Notes: generated from the letters alone by a model not told the origin. A stretch of 64,000 nucleotides of DNA from Miscanthus floridulus (GCF_019320115.1 NC_089597.1:120038000-120101999); one strand, 5' to 3'; counted from the stretch's first letter, positions 47,022 to 59,193 are shown. Numbers and translations are program-made.

Positions 47022-47409
47022 TGTGGGGGATATACCCCCGGGTACCACAAGATGGTACATGGGCCGCACCATCCGAGGTGGCCCGACCCATAAGATCGAG
47101 GCGTGCACGGCAAGATTACAAGTTGTACTAGATATTGTAATAGTACCAAATATAATACTTTACTTGTAACCCTCCTTCTCCAGACTATATAAGGAGAGGC
47201 AAGGGTCCCCCTCAAAGGACACATCTCAATACAATACACCAAAGACACAGGACATAGGGTATTACATCGATCAGACGGCCCGAACCTGTCTAAATCGTTG
47301 TCTCTGCGCCTTGTGTCACCATCTGGTTCCTGATTACACGCACTGTCTACCGATAATCTACCACCACGGGCACCCCCCTCGGTGGACTGCCGACCATATT
47401 TTGTCGACA
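47022..47409 (+). repeat. TE-D 5' LTR
   Basis: 388 bp. TATA box CTATATAAGG near 47188. It ends ATTTTGTCGACA and is followed by the PBS-like sequence. Confidence 0.93.
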
Positions 47410-48389
47410 GTGGCGCGCTAGGTAGGGTCCCCTTTAGGGGTGTGCGTGCGGATCCTCCAGCGAACCAGATGGGATTTTCTTCACCAACTTCATCCATGGC
47501 AACCTGGTGACTAGCGGTGGCATCCCTCGATAGACGGATCTGATTTCGCATCTACTACACTCCAATGATAAAGCGGTGGCCAGCAATAAAGCAACATGGA
47601 GCTATGTTTCCATCAAAGATGCTAATCGGCCGTACGAGCAAACCGGAGCAATCGAAGAAATATTCGAGCACGTAAGCATCTAGATCTACGGAGCGGTGGG
47701 ATGCAGGCTGCTCGATGTTGTCACATGCAGTTTCACCTCGAAAGTATGGATCTCATCGGGAGTGATCAGTAATCCTACAAGCCGCTATACGTCGGCGGCA
47801 TAGCTCTAGGTCTCGTGGCCACCTTGTATGGATCAGCCAGATCAGTGGGACCAAGGAGGAACAAGCGAGAAAAAAGAAGCCAACTCTAGATGAGATCAAC
47901 ATGCATGGACATGCATCACAACACACAGCTGCATGCAGGAGCGGCTAGCAACCAGGCACGATCGATCATGGATCTACACCGATGACACTTATCATTGACC
48001 AATCAAGGAGGCCCGACGTGGGTTCAATCTATAGAGTCATGCTCTGGCCACGCGATGGGCCCAGGCATCACAGCCATGCACCGGATTGGAGTCAACCATC
48101 GACAGCATGCAAGATCTGAAAAGCTCTAGTTAATTTTGGCTTTGCATGCAGCAAGGACGCGTGATCTAACCCAAGCCATGCAAAGCTAACAAGATATGTA
48201 GCATGTATATATGTATATACATCTGCACGGAAGGAAGCAAAGCAACTACATGTGAGGTCTACTTGCACGTATCCATCATCATGGAGCCAAATACGATGAC
48301 TCCAACAGCGAGCGGTCTCAGCCAAAGGCGAGCCATGCCGAGCCATCTAGTGAGCCACGTCAAGCCAAGTGAGCTGCTGAGCGAGCCGC

Positions 48390-48655
48390 GTCGAGCCACG
48401 TCGACCACGGACCACGTCGACCACGTCCCAAGTGGCTCCCCTGAGACCACCTCGACCACCAGACCACGTCGACCACGTCCCGAGCGGCTCCACCGAGCTC
48501 CAACCACTAGACCGCGTCGACCATGTCCCGAGTGGCTCCGCTGAGCTCCGACCACCAGACCACGTCGACCACATCCTGAGCGGCTCCACCGAGCTCCGAC
48601 CACCAGACCACATCCCGAGCGGCTCCGCTGAGCTCTAACCACCAGACCATGTCAC
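48390..48655. repeat. 48-bp minisatellite inside TE-D
   Basis: About five units of roughly 48 bp containing GACCACGTCGACCACGTCCC and GAGCGGCTCC. Because 48 is a multiple of three, it creates long but meaningless ORFs on both strands. Confidence 0.75.
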
Positions 48656-49328
48656 AATGATGATCGCCATGAAGAACGGTGCTATGACAACCGTGACCAC
48701 CATCACAACAGGCCGAAAAGCTCGAGGACCGGATAACTTCATCGCCACCGACCAGATTTCTATCAAAGATAAGTACACTTCTAATATTTATATTTAATAT
48801 AATTTTCATTACGACGTTTCTCCACAACATCATTGTCATGATTATTCTTCAAATAATGTTTGTCCATGTATACAATCTTAAATATAACATATAGCTATAC
48901 TTAATGCAAATCCTCAACCAGTCATGTTGACGCTCGATGTCTCCAGAAAAGGCCATGTCTCTAGCTCCTCCCTACACATGCACGAGTGTTTGCCCTCTGC
49001 ATTATGGGTGGTCGACAGTGGCTCCTTAGCGACGCTTTGTTCATCCTACACGTGCACGGGCTCCGCGCCCCGCGTTATAGTTAATGAGCTAGCTAGGGCT
49101 GGAGACTCAGCTACATACTAACTGGTTGGGCAATTTATATTATGTATAAACACAAACTTCACATTAACACTGATGTTTACAAAGCACCAACTGCTTTATC
49201 ACATCATGCTCATGACTGTTGAGCGTCATACGCTATTTCTTCACCGCTAATTTTTTCTCCATAATTTATTATTTTATATATCATGTACTACCATTCTACA
49301 TATTTGTATTGCAGGAATTTCGAGCTAT

Positions 49329-50006
49329 GCTCGGGGACTTCGTCGCTCGCTTCTCGACCTATGCTCGGGGACTGCCTCGATCACTCTCCGACCATAGCTC
49401 AGGGACTTCGTCGCTCGCTCCTCGACCTATGCTCGGGGACTGCTTCAACCACTCTCCGACCATGGCTCGGGGACTTTGTGTCTCGACTACATGCGACTAG
49501 CAACTCGTATACAATTGAGATATTTTTTCTCCTTTAGACCTTGCTACAAGGCTCATACCTTGCCTTCCAGCAAGCTCGGGGACTACATTGGTATGATGCA
49601 CCTGTCGGTGCATCTCGTATCGCCTGTACGACGATTGGATTCTCAACTTAACTGGGAATTCTTTTTAGACCCTGGCACCACGTGCCTACATCACCTACTA
49701 CCAGGCTCGGGGACTAAGTGGGCACACTTCACCTTACGGTGAATGTGTTTGTTTTTCGACCCCTACGCCTCTGATGATCAAAGACGCTACGCTTCAAGAC
49801 GCACTTACATTTCTTTTCAGAAATACAAGTGGGCACACTTCCCAGGATGGAAATCTTTTTCTTTCTTCTTAAGAGCACCATACATTCTTCAAACAACCTA
49901 TTTCTCCGACGACAACGGTGGTCGGAGATGTCAAGAACTTAAGCCTCACTGTTCGGAGAAGGTTAAAATGGCGTGTCGCATCAGAATACATGGCGCTCGG
50001 GGACTA
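49329..50006 (+). repeat. Eight copies of a polypurine-like motif in TE-D
   Basis: GCTCGGGGACT (one copy GCTCAGGGACT) recurs near 49329, 49363, 49397, 49432, 49464, 49573, 49704 and 49996; the last abuts the 3' LTR. The first five are spaced about 34 bp apart within 34/68-bp units. Confidence 0.7.
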
Positions 50007-50008
50007 GC

Positions 50009-50396
50009 TGTGGGGGATATACCCCCCGAGTACCACAAGATGGTACATGGGCCGCACCATCCGAGGTGGCCCAGCCCATAAGATCGAGGCGTGCACTGCA
50101 AGATTATAAGTTGTACTAGATATTGTAATAGTACTAAATAGGATACTTTACTTGTAACCCTCCTCCTCCAGACTATATAAGGAGAGGCAGGGGTCCCCCT
50201 CAAAGGACACATCTCAATACAATACACCAAAGACACAGGACGTAAGGTATTACGTTGATCAGACGACCCGAACCTGTCTAAATCATTGTCTCTGCGCCTT
50301 GTGTTACCATCTGGTTCCTGATTACACGCATCGTCTACCGATAATCTACCACCACGGGCACCCCCTCGGTGGACTACCGACCATATTTCATCGACA
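50009..50396 (+). repeat. TE-D 3' LTR
   Basis: 388 bp, partner of 47022-47409, ending TTTCATCGACA. Confidence 0.93.
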
Positions 50397-50397
50397 G

Positions 50398-50416
50398 TTG
50401 GCACCGTCCATGGGGA
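50398..50416 (+). other. TE-C primer-binding site (displaced by TE-D)
   Basis: TTGGCACCGTCCATGGGGA would have followed the 5' LTR directly. TE-D inserted at its first bases, so the PBS is now 3.4 kb from its LTR. Confidence 0.75.
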
Positions 50417-50476
50417 GGACGCTGTATGTTCACACTTTTTGGTCATCAGATGGCACACCTTTCCGCCACCTTTGCC

Positions 50477-52690
50477 ATGGTGGGCTCAAGCGATACGACT
50501 CGCTTCGGCTCACTAGAATTCCCCACACTCCTACCTATTGGGATGTGGGGTCTCCCATCATCGAGCCATCCTAGGCCTTCCTCTTTGGAAGCCTAGACTT
50601 CGTCGCTAACCAGCTCGGCGTACTACACCTCTGCGAGGAGGCACTTGTTTCGGCGCCCGTCAGAGGGGCACCCTCCATCGGCTCTGTGACACCCGACGAC
50701 TTCAACAACGAGGCGCCTGCGCTTTAATCTGAGCAAACGCTCTACTCAAACCCCACTGTGAGTAATGTACATGCTGTTATTTACTCGTTATTTGCTATCT
50801 TCTGTCAATTATCCAGAGGGACCCCATTGTCCACACCGCAACCGCCATGCGACTGGTTCCCCTATGGCCTTGCATCCCCCATGAACGCATACGCTCGGGG
50901 GCTCTAAAGGATGCTATCGCTGCCCCACCTCACATCTGAATTCATGGGAATGGTGAGCTATGCTCTCACCACTTTCCACGAACTCCTTGATGACAAGGCT
51001 GAGAGCGACGGCTCCAGCACCGATGATGTGGCACCTAGCCACCGTCTGTCCCGGGAGTGCGCTATGGAGCACGCTCTAGGACAGCCATCGATGGTAGCAG
51101 AGTCCTTGCAGACTCACACCCCTCCAGATCCTCGTGTGGGGGCCCTTGTGCTCACACAAGAGCATGGAGAGGAGCTACAACAACGGCGGTAGAACCAGCC
51201 ACCACCTGTGCTGACACGCTCGGTGCAGCATGTTGCGCCCCATGCGCGTGACCTGGCGAGCGGCGCCTAGGGTCACGCTCGCTAGGTCCAGCATGACATC
51301 ATGGATGAGGGGAATGATCCCCCATAGTTTGCTTGGGCTAGACAGAACATCGCCACTACGTCAATGCTTCTGCGTGGTGTTCTTGAGCCCATCGACCCCC
51401 AAGAGCGGGTGGTCCATCAGAAAATTTAGGCACTGGTGGAAGCTGCCGCCATTTAATAGGCGGAGAGCTCCACATCGTGACTCTGGCTTGTGGCCTCACT
51501 CCCAACCAAGGGAGTGGGGACGCACCAAACGGATCACTCCATCCGCTCACCGCCATAGCCGCCAAACGCGGCACAGGAGGATGCCGCTGTGCCGTGGTCC
51601 GACCTAGCACCTGCTCCACACCGACCACTAGTACATGAATGGCTCGGTCCAAACCAAGATGCTCATAGTGTCATTACCAATCGGCATCAGGCCCGGCATG
51701 ATGATGACGTTCATCGGGTGGCGGTGAGGGTAGGCGACACGGGCCTCGGCCGGACCATCGAGGGGAGCAGTGAAACATGCCCCAGGCATGGTCGTCAGCC
51801 AGACGATCGGAGTTCTAGCCCAGATGGCCTGGGACCACGGGCCTTTGGCTAACGCATCTAGTGAGCATTGTTCCCATAGCGCTTCTGACTACCAACCAAC
51901 ATCGCCAAGTACACCGGTGAGACGAACCCTAGTATATGGCTCGAAGATTCCTGGCTCGCCTGCTAAGCTAGAGGGGTGGATGATGACCATTTCATGATTC
52001 AATATCTCCCGATCTACGTGAGGGAACATGTTCGAGCATGGCTTGAATTCCTCCCTCATGACAGCATCTGCGACTAGGCGGACCTCAAGAGGATCTTTGT
52101 TGGAAATTTCTAGGGGACGTATGTCCGCCCTAGTAACTCCTGGGACCTCAAGAGCTGCCAGGAGGAGCCCAATGAGTCCCTACGGGATTACATCCATAGG
52201 TTCTCCCAACAATGCAACTCCCTCGCTAATGTCATCGACGCGGACGTCATCAGCGCATTCCTCTCCGTGATAACCTATGAGTCCCTAATCCACAAGCTTA
52301 GCTGCCTGACGCCCCGTACCACCTGCAACCTGCTTGATGTCGCCACGAACCATGCCTCCGACGAGGAGGCGATTGGAGCAGTCTTCAACAGAGGTTAGGA
52401 CAAAGGTAAGGCCAAGCGCGAGGACCAAGATGAGGGGCCCTCCACATAGAGGGGCAAGAAGAATAAAAAGCATCGACGCTGACTGGCCAACACCACATTG
52501 GTCGCCACAGATGATCGCACAGGCAAGCAGCCCTAGTAGGGCCTACCTGACCACTTCAATAAGCTCATGGATAGCCCATGCACCAACCACGCCTACCCTG
52601 TCAAACACCTCTACAAGGACTGTGAGCTCCTCAAATGTTTCCTATGACAGGCCAATAGGCCAAAAGAAGGAAACGGTGAAGAGGTGGCAG
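50477..52690 (+). pseudogene. TE-C gag (broken)
   Basis: The start Met 50477 reads MVGSSDTTRFGSLEFPTLLP, parallel to TE-A. Later pieces: FHELLDDKAESDGSSTDDVA at 50911-51192, the capsid region at about 51800-52330 in changing frames, and a basic tail ending near NHAYPVKHLYKDCELLK (about 52570-52640). Capsid protein of the element. Several frameshifts and stops break it. Confidence 0.8.
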
Positions 52691-53540
52691 CCAAGAAAGG
52701 AGGCATGATGGGCAAGGATGGGGACAACTTCCCCGACCCTGAGGAATGCATCATAATCTTCGGGGGATCCAACACCATCTTGTCCAAGCACCAGCACAAA
52801 GTGCGCTACAAAGAGGCGTGTGTCGCTGAAACGGCCATCCCTCCTTCCTTCGCTGGTCGGAATCTCCAATCACCTTTGATCAAAGGGACCATCCATCCCA
52901 CATTGCCAGACCAAGGTGCTACCCGCTCATTGTCGACCCCATCATCCTTAAGAAGCGCCTCACTAAGGTGCTGATGGACGGAGGCAGCGGCCTCAACATC
53001 CTCTATGTCGACACACTCGACGACATGAGCATCCCCTGGTTGGAGCTCCACTCAATGAGCTCTCCCATCCACATCATGATCCCAAGAGCGTAGGCATACC
53101 CGCTTAGGTAGATCAACCTACCCGTCACGTTTGGCGACCGAGCCAACTTCTACTCGGAGGTTCTTACCTTTGAGGTGGTGGACTTCCTAGGGTCTTACCA
53201 TGCCATCTTGGGGTGGCCATGCTACATCAAGTTCATGGTGATCCCTAACTACACCTACCTAAAGCAGAAGATGCCGAGACCAAACAGCATCATCACCATG
53301 GGTAACGCCTTCTCGCACGCCTTCACGTGCGATTGCGAGCATTTCGAGCTTGCCACTATGGTCATCAACTCGTCCGAGCTCCCACAGCTCGACGAGTCAT
53401 CGACCCCAGTAGTCTCAGACTACAACAAACCAGCCTCCTCAACGGCCTTCCACCCACTCAAGGAGAGTAAGGCGATGGGAATTGACCCCACTGACTCAAC
53501 CAAGACGGTGCGGATTAGGACCCAGCTCTTGGCCAAATAG
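52691..53540 (+). pseudogene. TE-C aspartic protease region (broken)
   Basis: The active-site stretch KVLMDGGSGLNILY lies near 52960-53005, followed by a frame 53175-53540 with ILGWPCYIKFMVIPNYTYLK. It ends QLLAK then TAG at 53538-53540, the same point as stops in TE-A and TE-B. Confidence 0.8.
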
Positions 53541-54640
53541 GAATGTGAGCTAATCACGATGTCTTCGCATGGAAGCCATCTAACATGCCGAGCATACCAT
53601 GGGACATCGTCGAGCACGCACTGCGCCACATCCCGAGCTCAAAGCCCGCCAAGCAGCGCCTGTGTTTCTTCGATGATGAGAGGCGTAGGGCCATAGGCGA
53701 AGAGATCAGTAAACTCCTGGCAGCCGAATTTATCAAGAAGGTATACCACTCTGATTGGCTCGCCAATCCTATTCTTGTTAAAAGGAAGACCTAAAAATAG
53801 AGAATGTGCATATTGATTATACTGGCCTCAACAAAGCGTGTCCGAAGGATCACTTTCCTTTGCCACACATAGTCTAGATAGTCGACTCCACCTCGGGACG
53901 TGAGATCCTCTCCTTTCTAGATGCCTACTCAGGCTATCACCAGCTCACAACCTTATTTATCACCTTGTATGGTTCGTACTGCTACGTAACCATGCCTTTC
54001 GGCCTAAAGAACACTGGCACCACTTATCAGCGGTGCATGTAGCAATGCTTCACCGATCAAATCGACCCGCTCGACCAACCTGATCAAGTCGACCGGCCAA
54101 AACCAACCATCGCTGTCTATGTTGATGACATAGTGGTCAAAACAGATCAAGCTTGAGACCTGATCGCAAACCTAGCTATGACATTCGTGAACCTCCAAAG
54201 GTTCAACATCAAGCTGAATCTCAAAAAATATGTTTTTAGGGTGCCAAAGGGGAAGCTGCTTGGATACATTGTGTCCGAGCATGGCATCAAGGCCAACCTC
54301 AAAAAGATCATGGCCATCTACGACATAGGCCCTATACACAACGTCAAGGGCATACAAAGGCTCATCGACAATCTGGCTGCCCTGAGTCGATTCATCTCCT
54401 GGCTCAATGAATGGGGGATGCCACTCTATAAGATCCTCAAAAAGACGGGTGCCTTCGTCTAGACTGAGGAAGCTCAACAGGCTGTGGAGAGCCTCAAAGC
54501 GTCACTAACATCGGCCCCAATCCACGTCGCTCATGAACGGGGAGAACCCCTCCTTCTCTATGTCGTAGCGAGCAACCATGTGGTGAGCGTCGCCCTGGTC
54601 ATCGAAAGGGAGGAGTCAGGACACCACCTTAAGGTCCAGT
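53541..54640 (+). pseudogene. TE-C reverse transcriptase (broken, catalytic motif intact)
   Basis: Begins in a frame after a short deletion relative to TE-A (near 53550), with KPAKQRLCFFDDERRRAIGE. The palm includes FLDAYSGYHQ and the intact catalytic YVDDIVVK near 54117-54140. Before YVDD lies the eighteen-residue Asp/Pro-rich segment (DPLDQPDQVDRPKP) shared with TE-A. The downstream frame 54178-54462 covers the connection. Frameshifts and stops inactivate it. Confidence 0.85.
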
Positions 54641-55560
54641 GACCCATATACTTCATTGGGGAGGTACTCACCGACCCCAAGGTCTGGTACCCCCAGGTGC
54701 AGAAACTCCTATACATCGTGCTGATGGCATCCTAAAAGCTCCTGCACTACTTCACCGACCACGAAGTCACGGTCGTCACCTCGTACCCGCTTGGAGACAT
54801 CATCCGCAACCATGATGCCATGAGATGGATCTCCAAGTGGGCACTTGAACTCATGGGCCACGACATCAGGTATATCCCTCGTAAGGCTATTAAGTCTAAG
54901 GCTCTCACAGATTTTGTCGCCGAATGGATGGAGGTCTAGCTACCGACCCTGGACGTCACCCATGACTACTGGACAATGTACTTCGATGGGTCTGTAATGG
55001 CACCCAACTCAGGGGCTAGAGTGGTTCTAATCTTCTCGGATGGGAGTAGGCTCCGCTACGCCATCTACCTCCATTTCTCGGCCTCAAACAACCCCGTGGA
55101 ATATGAGGCCCTCATCAATGGTCTGTGCATCGCCATCGAGCTCAGCGCTACGCGACTCTACGTCCGCGGTGACTCAAAGTTGGTCGTTGACCAAGTCATG
55201 AAGGAGTCCTCCTATAAAAACCCCCTCATGGTAGCATACTACTAGGATGTGTGCAAGCTCAAGGACAAATTCTAGGTGATCAAACTGCATCACGTCCTCC
55301 AAAAGGACAACGATGCCATCAACTTTCTCACAAAATTGGCCGCTAGACAGGATCCATCTTCAAGCGGGATCTTCATCAATGATCTCCATGAGCCGTCCAC
55401 CCGCGTCCTAGAAGGTCCAATCTTGACATACCTTGATGCCAAGCTGGTGCCCAGGGGTTTCGACCCCGACGCTGAGCCAGCACTCAGGAGCTCTGACCCT
55501 AGTGCCTCCATGATGACGTTGCCCGCCGATGTCACCGTGGTGGCACTTGATCAAACCAAC
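54641..55560 (+). pseudogene. TE-C RNase H and second RNase H
   Basis: The ordinary RNase H lies at about 54641-54940 (WISKWALELMGHDIRYIPR). The second, archaeal-type domain is 54976-55245 with YFDGS, VEYEAL and RGDSKLVVDQV, all acids kept. TAG stops at about 55243 and 55273 break the frame, but it stays in register into integrase. Confidence 0.85.
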
Positions 55561-56806
55561 TGGCGAGCGCCGCTACTCGCCTACCTCCTTGAGGAGGTTC
55601 TCCCACCCAAAAGGACTGAAGCTTGATGGATCGCTCGATGTGCCAAGACCTTCGTCACGCTCGATGACGAACTCTATAAATGAAGTCCGTCGGGGGTGCT
55701 CATGAGGTGCATCCCTACCAACTAGTGGAAATGGCTCCTCCTCGAGGTCCATGCCGGGATCTATGGACATCACTTGGCCCCAAGATCGTTGGTCAGAAAA
55801 GCCTTTTGCCAAGGTTTTTATTGGCCCACCGCACTACGAGATGCAGAGGAGGTCATCCGTAGGTGTGAGGGATGCCATGTCTACACTCGACAAACTCATT
55901 TGTTGGCATAGGAGCTTCAAACCATCCCTATCACCTGGCCGTTCGCGGTCTAGGGCCTCGACATGGTAGGGCCCCTCAAAAAGGGCTCGAGCGGCTTTAC
56001 TCACCTGCTCATAGCGGTCAACAAGTTCACTAAGTGGATAGAGGCAAAGCCCATTACCAACATCCACACGGAAGAGGTGGTCAAATTCTTCCTCAACATC
56101 TTCTATCGGTTTGGCGTTCCTAACTATATCATCACTGATCATGGAACTAACTTCACCAGGAAGAAGTTCCTGGACTTCAGTGATGGATACAACATCAGGA
56201 TCGACTAGGCCTCGATCGAATATCCATGTACTAATGGTCAGGTCGAGCATGCCAATGGCATTGTCCTCCAAGGACTTAAGCCACACATTTTTGACCGACT
56301 CAACAAGTACGCCGGGCGATGAGTTGCAGAGGTCCTAGCAATCCTGTAGAGCCTAAGGACAACCCCGAACTGATCCACAGGGTTCGCATCCTTCTTCCTA
56401 GCCTATGGAGCTAAAGCAGTGCTGCCCTCCGACATCGACCACGGTGCCCCCAGAATGAGGGTCTTCGATCGCGACCGAGCTATGGAGGCTCAGCAAGACG
56501 TAGTTGACCTACTTGAGGAGGCCTGTGAGACGACCATCATCTGCTCTGCTCGCTACCAGTAGAGTCTCCACATGTACCATGAGAGGAAAATTAGAGGAAG
56601 GATCCTTGAGGTCAGAGACTTCATGCTTCGAAGGACCCAGTCGACCAAGCAAAAGCACAAACTCTCTCCATCATGGGAAGAACCCTATACGGTGATCGAA
56701 GTTATCTGATCGAGCGCCTACCAACTGAAGGACGACAATGGCAACATTCTCACCAACACTTGGAACATTGAACAACTACGTCGTTTTCCCCTAAATTCGG
56801 TCTAAC
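55561..56806 (+). pseudogene. TE-C integrase (stops only, triad intact)
   Basis: One reading frame from the zinc-binding N-terminus (GIYGHHLAPR, CEGCH) through GLDMVGPL, IITDHGTNF and QVEHANG (Asp, Asp, Glu all present) to the C-terminal EQLRRFPLNSV and a TAA at 56804-56806. From 55240 to 56712 I count thirteen premature stops, eight TAG and five TGA, without a frameshift. It would insert element DNA into the host if repaired by evolution; as it stands it is dead. Confidence 0.88.
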
Positions 56807-57269
56807 CGCTTTTATTCGAACACTTGCTCCTATAAAGCACCTCAGCCTGAACACTTTTGGCCTGGGTCGCTCAAGGGCTCCATGAGGGTACAATACCACC
56901 TCTCTTTTTTACTATCACATGGTAAAAACTTTTTTGCCTGAACGAAAGGGCATTGCCCGAATGAAAGGGCATTCCATTCCTTTGACTACCCTACGTGACT
57001 TTGTTTTTACTCCCGACCGAGCACACCACGCCACGACCAATGGTTATGAGCAGCCGAGCCTCGTAGGCCATGCCCTAGTTCTTAAAATTGCAGCCTACAG
57101 AACAAATGGGCAGGTGCGAAAAAAGAAAGGATAAAAACAAAGCTATGCTAGGATAAAAAACAGGGAATAGACAATGATTCTATCACAAAATAGAACTGAT
57201 GTATTCATTGATACAAAAACTATTTACACAGAGGCTCCCCCACAAACTTAACGGTTACATTTGTTGGCT

Positions 57270-58150
57270 ACTTCTACTGTGGCCGCCCGGCGGCGTCGGC
57301 TAACGACACAACCAGCGAAGATAAAAGGCTACTCGCCCTTCGATGGGGCAACTCTCGTCTTAGATAGAGCTTCAGACCTGACCTCCACTCCATCTGTAGG
57401 CTAGGTGATGTCTTCTTGACACACGCCTTTAGTCGCGCTCGCAAGGGCCCCGCCCGGTTCTACTCCCTCGACTTCAGTGAAGCGCAACAGGTACCTCAAG
57501 GACGTCGCCCCCACAGATGCTTAGCAAAAGAATATGGAGCTCCAGACTTTCCCATACAGGTAGGGCAGCCCCTAGATAGGGACACTGCCTGCTGTAGTAT
57601 GGCTGCTATGGCTGGAGGATGTCTCTAACATCTCATAATACTCTATGAACTGACCGACATGAGCGGCTGCAGGCACCAAACCCTCCACCAGCACGATCCT
57701 AGGTGGCTTCCCCTTCGACAAGGTTCACCCAGTGAAGATCTACCAGAAAGAGTCCGCATACGGTTCCATCCCAAAGAAGGCCTCACAGACGGTGAGGAAA
57801 CAGGCAACATGCAGCGCCGTTGTTGGATTAAGGTGTTGTAGCTCTAGGCCCCACTCATGAAGGAGTCCGTGCAGGATCCAGCATGCCACTTCCTTCAGCG
57901 AAAGCTGCCCCATCTCAGTGAAGGCGGCCAGCACCACCTCGGATGACCTCTAGCTCGACATTATGCTCTAGATTCACGAACGGATCTATGAGTTCTCCCC
58001 CTCGCCGACCCTCTCTCTCACTAAGAAACTATGGCGGCACACAAATGCTCTTGGCAAGAAGGAAGAAGGAGGAGAGGCGGTAGATGGCAAATAGGCAAAG
58101 GAATGGGGCAAAAGCCCTCTCGCTTCCCCTATTTAAGGAAGAGGCACAAC
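57270..58150 (-). pseudogene. TE-C antisense ORF remnant with TATA-like box
   Basis: Minus strand, opposite to TE-C. The TATA-like TTAAATAGGGG is the complement of about 58126-58136. A frame at 57740-57937 reads EMGQLSLKEVACW, GLLHEWGLELQHLNP and CEAFFGMEPYADSFW, like the antisense remnant in TE-A and the larger antisense gene in TE-B. 56807-57270 is spacer with no coding sequence. Confidence 0.6.
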
Positions 58151-59188
58151 AGTTGAGGAAAGGCGAAAGGTTGGGGCAAGAGACCCTCTCCCTTCCCCTA
58201 TTCAATATGGACAAAAAACAAAGGGATGTGCCCTGACCGATGGGACGCACCCTGACCGACGAGACGACGCCTGGTCAAATAGGACATGGCCTGGGTATGG
58301 CCCACCACTACCGCACGTCGAGCGCAAGAAACAAGGCGCAACTACGTGCAGGCGGCTCTTCGCCTTCCTAGGCGGGACTTGGAAAGGTCCAACTATAGGA
58401 TCTCCACCTAGGAGAGACCAATGGGGTTCCTGAGTGGATCGGATGGTTTAGGCAAACGTCGAGAGATAGGTACGGATCAGAGGGACACCCCATGTGGGCC
58501 ATGTCGACTCCATCACGAACGATGAGTGTGGATCCCGGTTGGACATATATAATAGGAGCCCCTCAAACACCGTCACTCGAGTCATCAAGGTAACATTACC
58601 AAACCCCACTATTTCTTTATATGATTATTCATTCATCTGCTGTTATTCATACATTTATGCACGCATTCATTCATCCCATACATCTGGAGCATTGCATATG
58701 TAGTTAAATGCATCACAACGCTCCGTGTTACGTCATAAAGCGGTAGTTGCCTCATTCAACATGAGCAACGACGGACCGGGGTTTGAAGGCTAGCCCATGA
58801 AGGGCTCATGGCCGCCTCGTGTCAAATAGAGCCAGAGAAAAAAACACAGATGAGCCCCGAGCGACCCTTGCCTAGTCTACCCTAAAGTAGATAGGGTCAT
58901 CTCAACTTTCTCATTCGATTCTAACCTCGAGCCATGCCCACAAAATCTCCATCGAGAGGAGGCCAGCGGGCCACCCGGGTCGGTCTCCGGAATGACCCAG
59001 GCATCTCTTGGGTTGTGGGTTAAGGAGCATTGGAATGCCACATGAGGGCTATGCCGACCTTGTCATGAATGACAGACCCGTATTTCTCTCAAACATGCCC
59101 GTTAGCGACCTCACCGAGCGCGTCACTCGAGCCATCAAGGCAAGCGACGTTAGCTCAGCCCCTCTGGTTGCGAGAACCCATGGATGGG
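58151..59188. other. TE-C 3' non-coding spacer
   Basis: Matches TE-A 10090-11036 in reverse complement. No protein. Solo LTR 2 begins just after it. Confidence 0.6.
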
Positions 59189-59193
59189 GTAAC

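Larger units (their letters stand above)
47022..50396 (+). mobile_element. TE-D: non-coding LTR element inserted in TE-C's PBS
   Basis: 3375 bp with two 388-bp LTRs (47022-47409, 50009-50396; TGTGGGGGATA...TCGACA) and a perfect duplication GTTGG at 47017-47021 and 50397-50401. The PBS-like TGGCGCGCTAGGTAGGG follows the left LTR; GCTCGGGGACTAGC before the right LTR acts as polypurine tract. The 2.6-kb interior has no gag or pol; minus-strand ORFs are repeat or LTR artefacts. It is therefore non-autonomous. By eye the LTRs differ at roughly two dozen of 388 positions. Confidence 0.93.

Noticed and set aside
46988..47551. 187-residue minus-strand ORF across the TE-D left LTR
   Set aside because: It crosses the LTR boundary, and a like frame occurs in the other LTR; no domain.
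48259..48642. Trp/Gly/Ser repeat protein on the minus strand
   Set aside because: By-product of a 48-bp tandem repeat, which keeps any open frame open.
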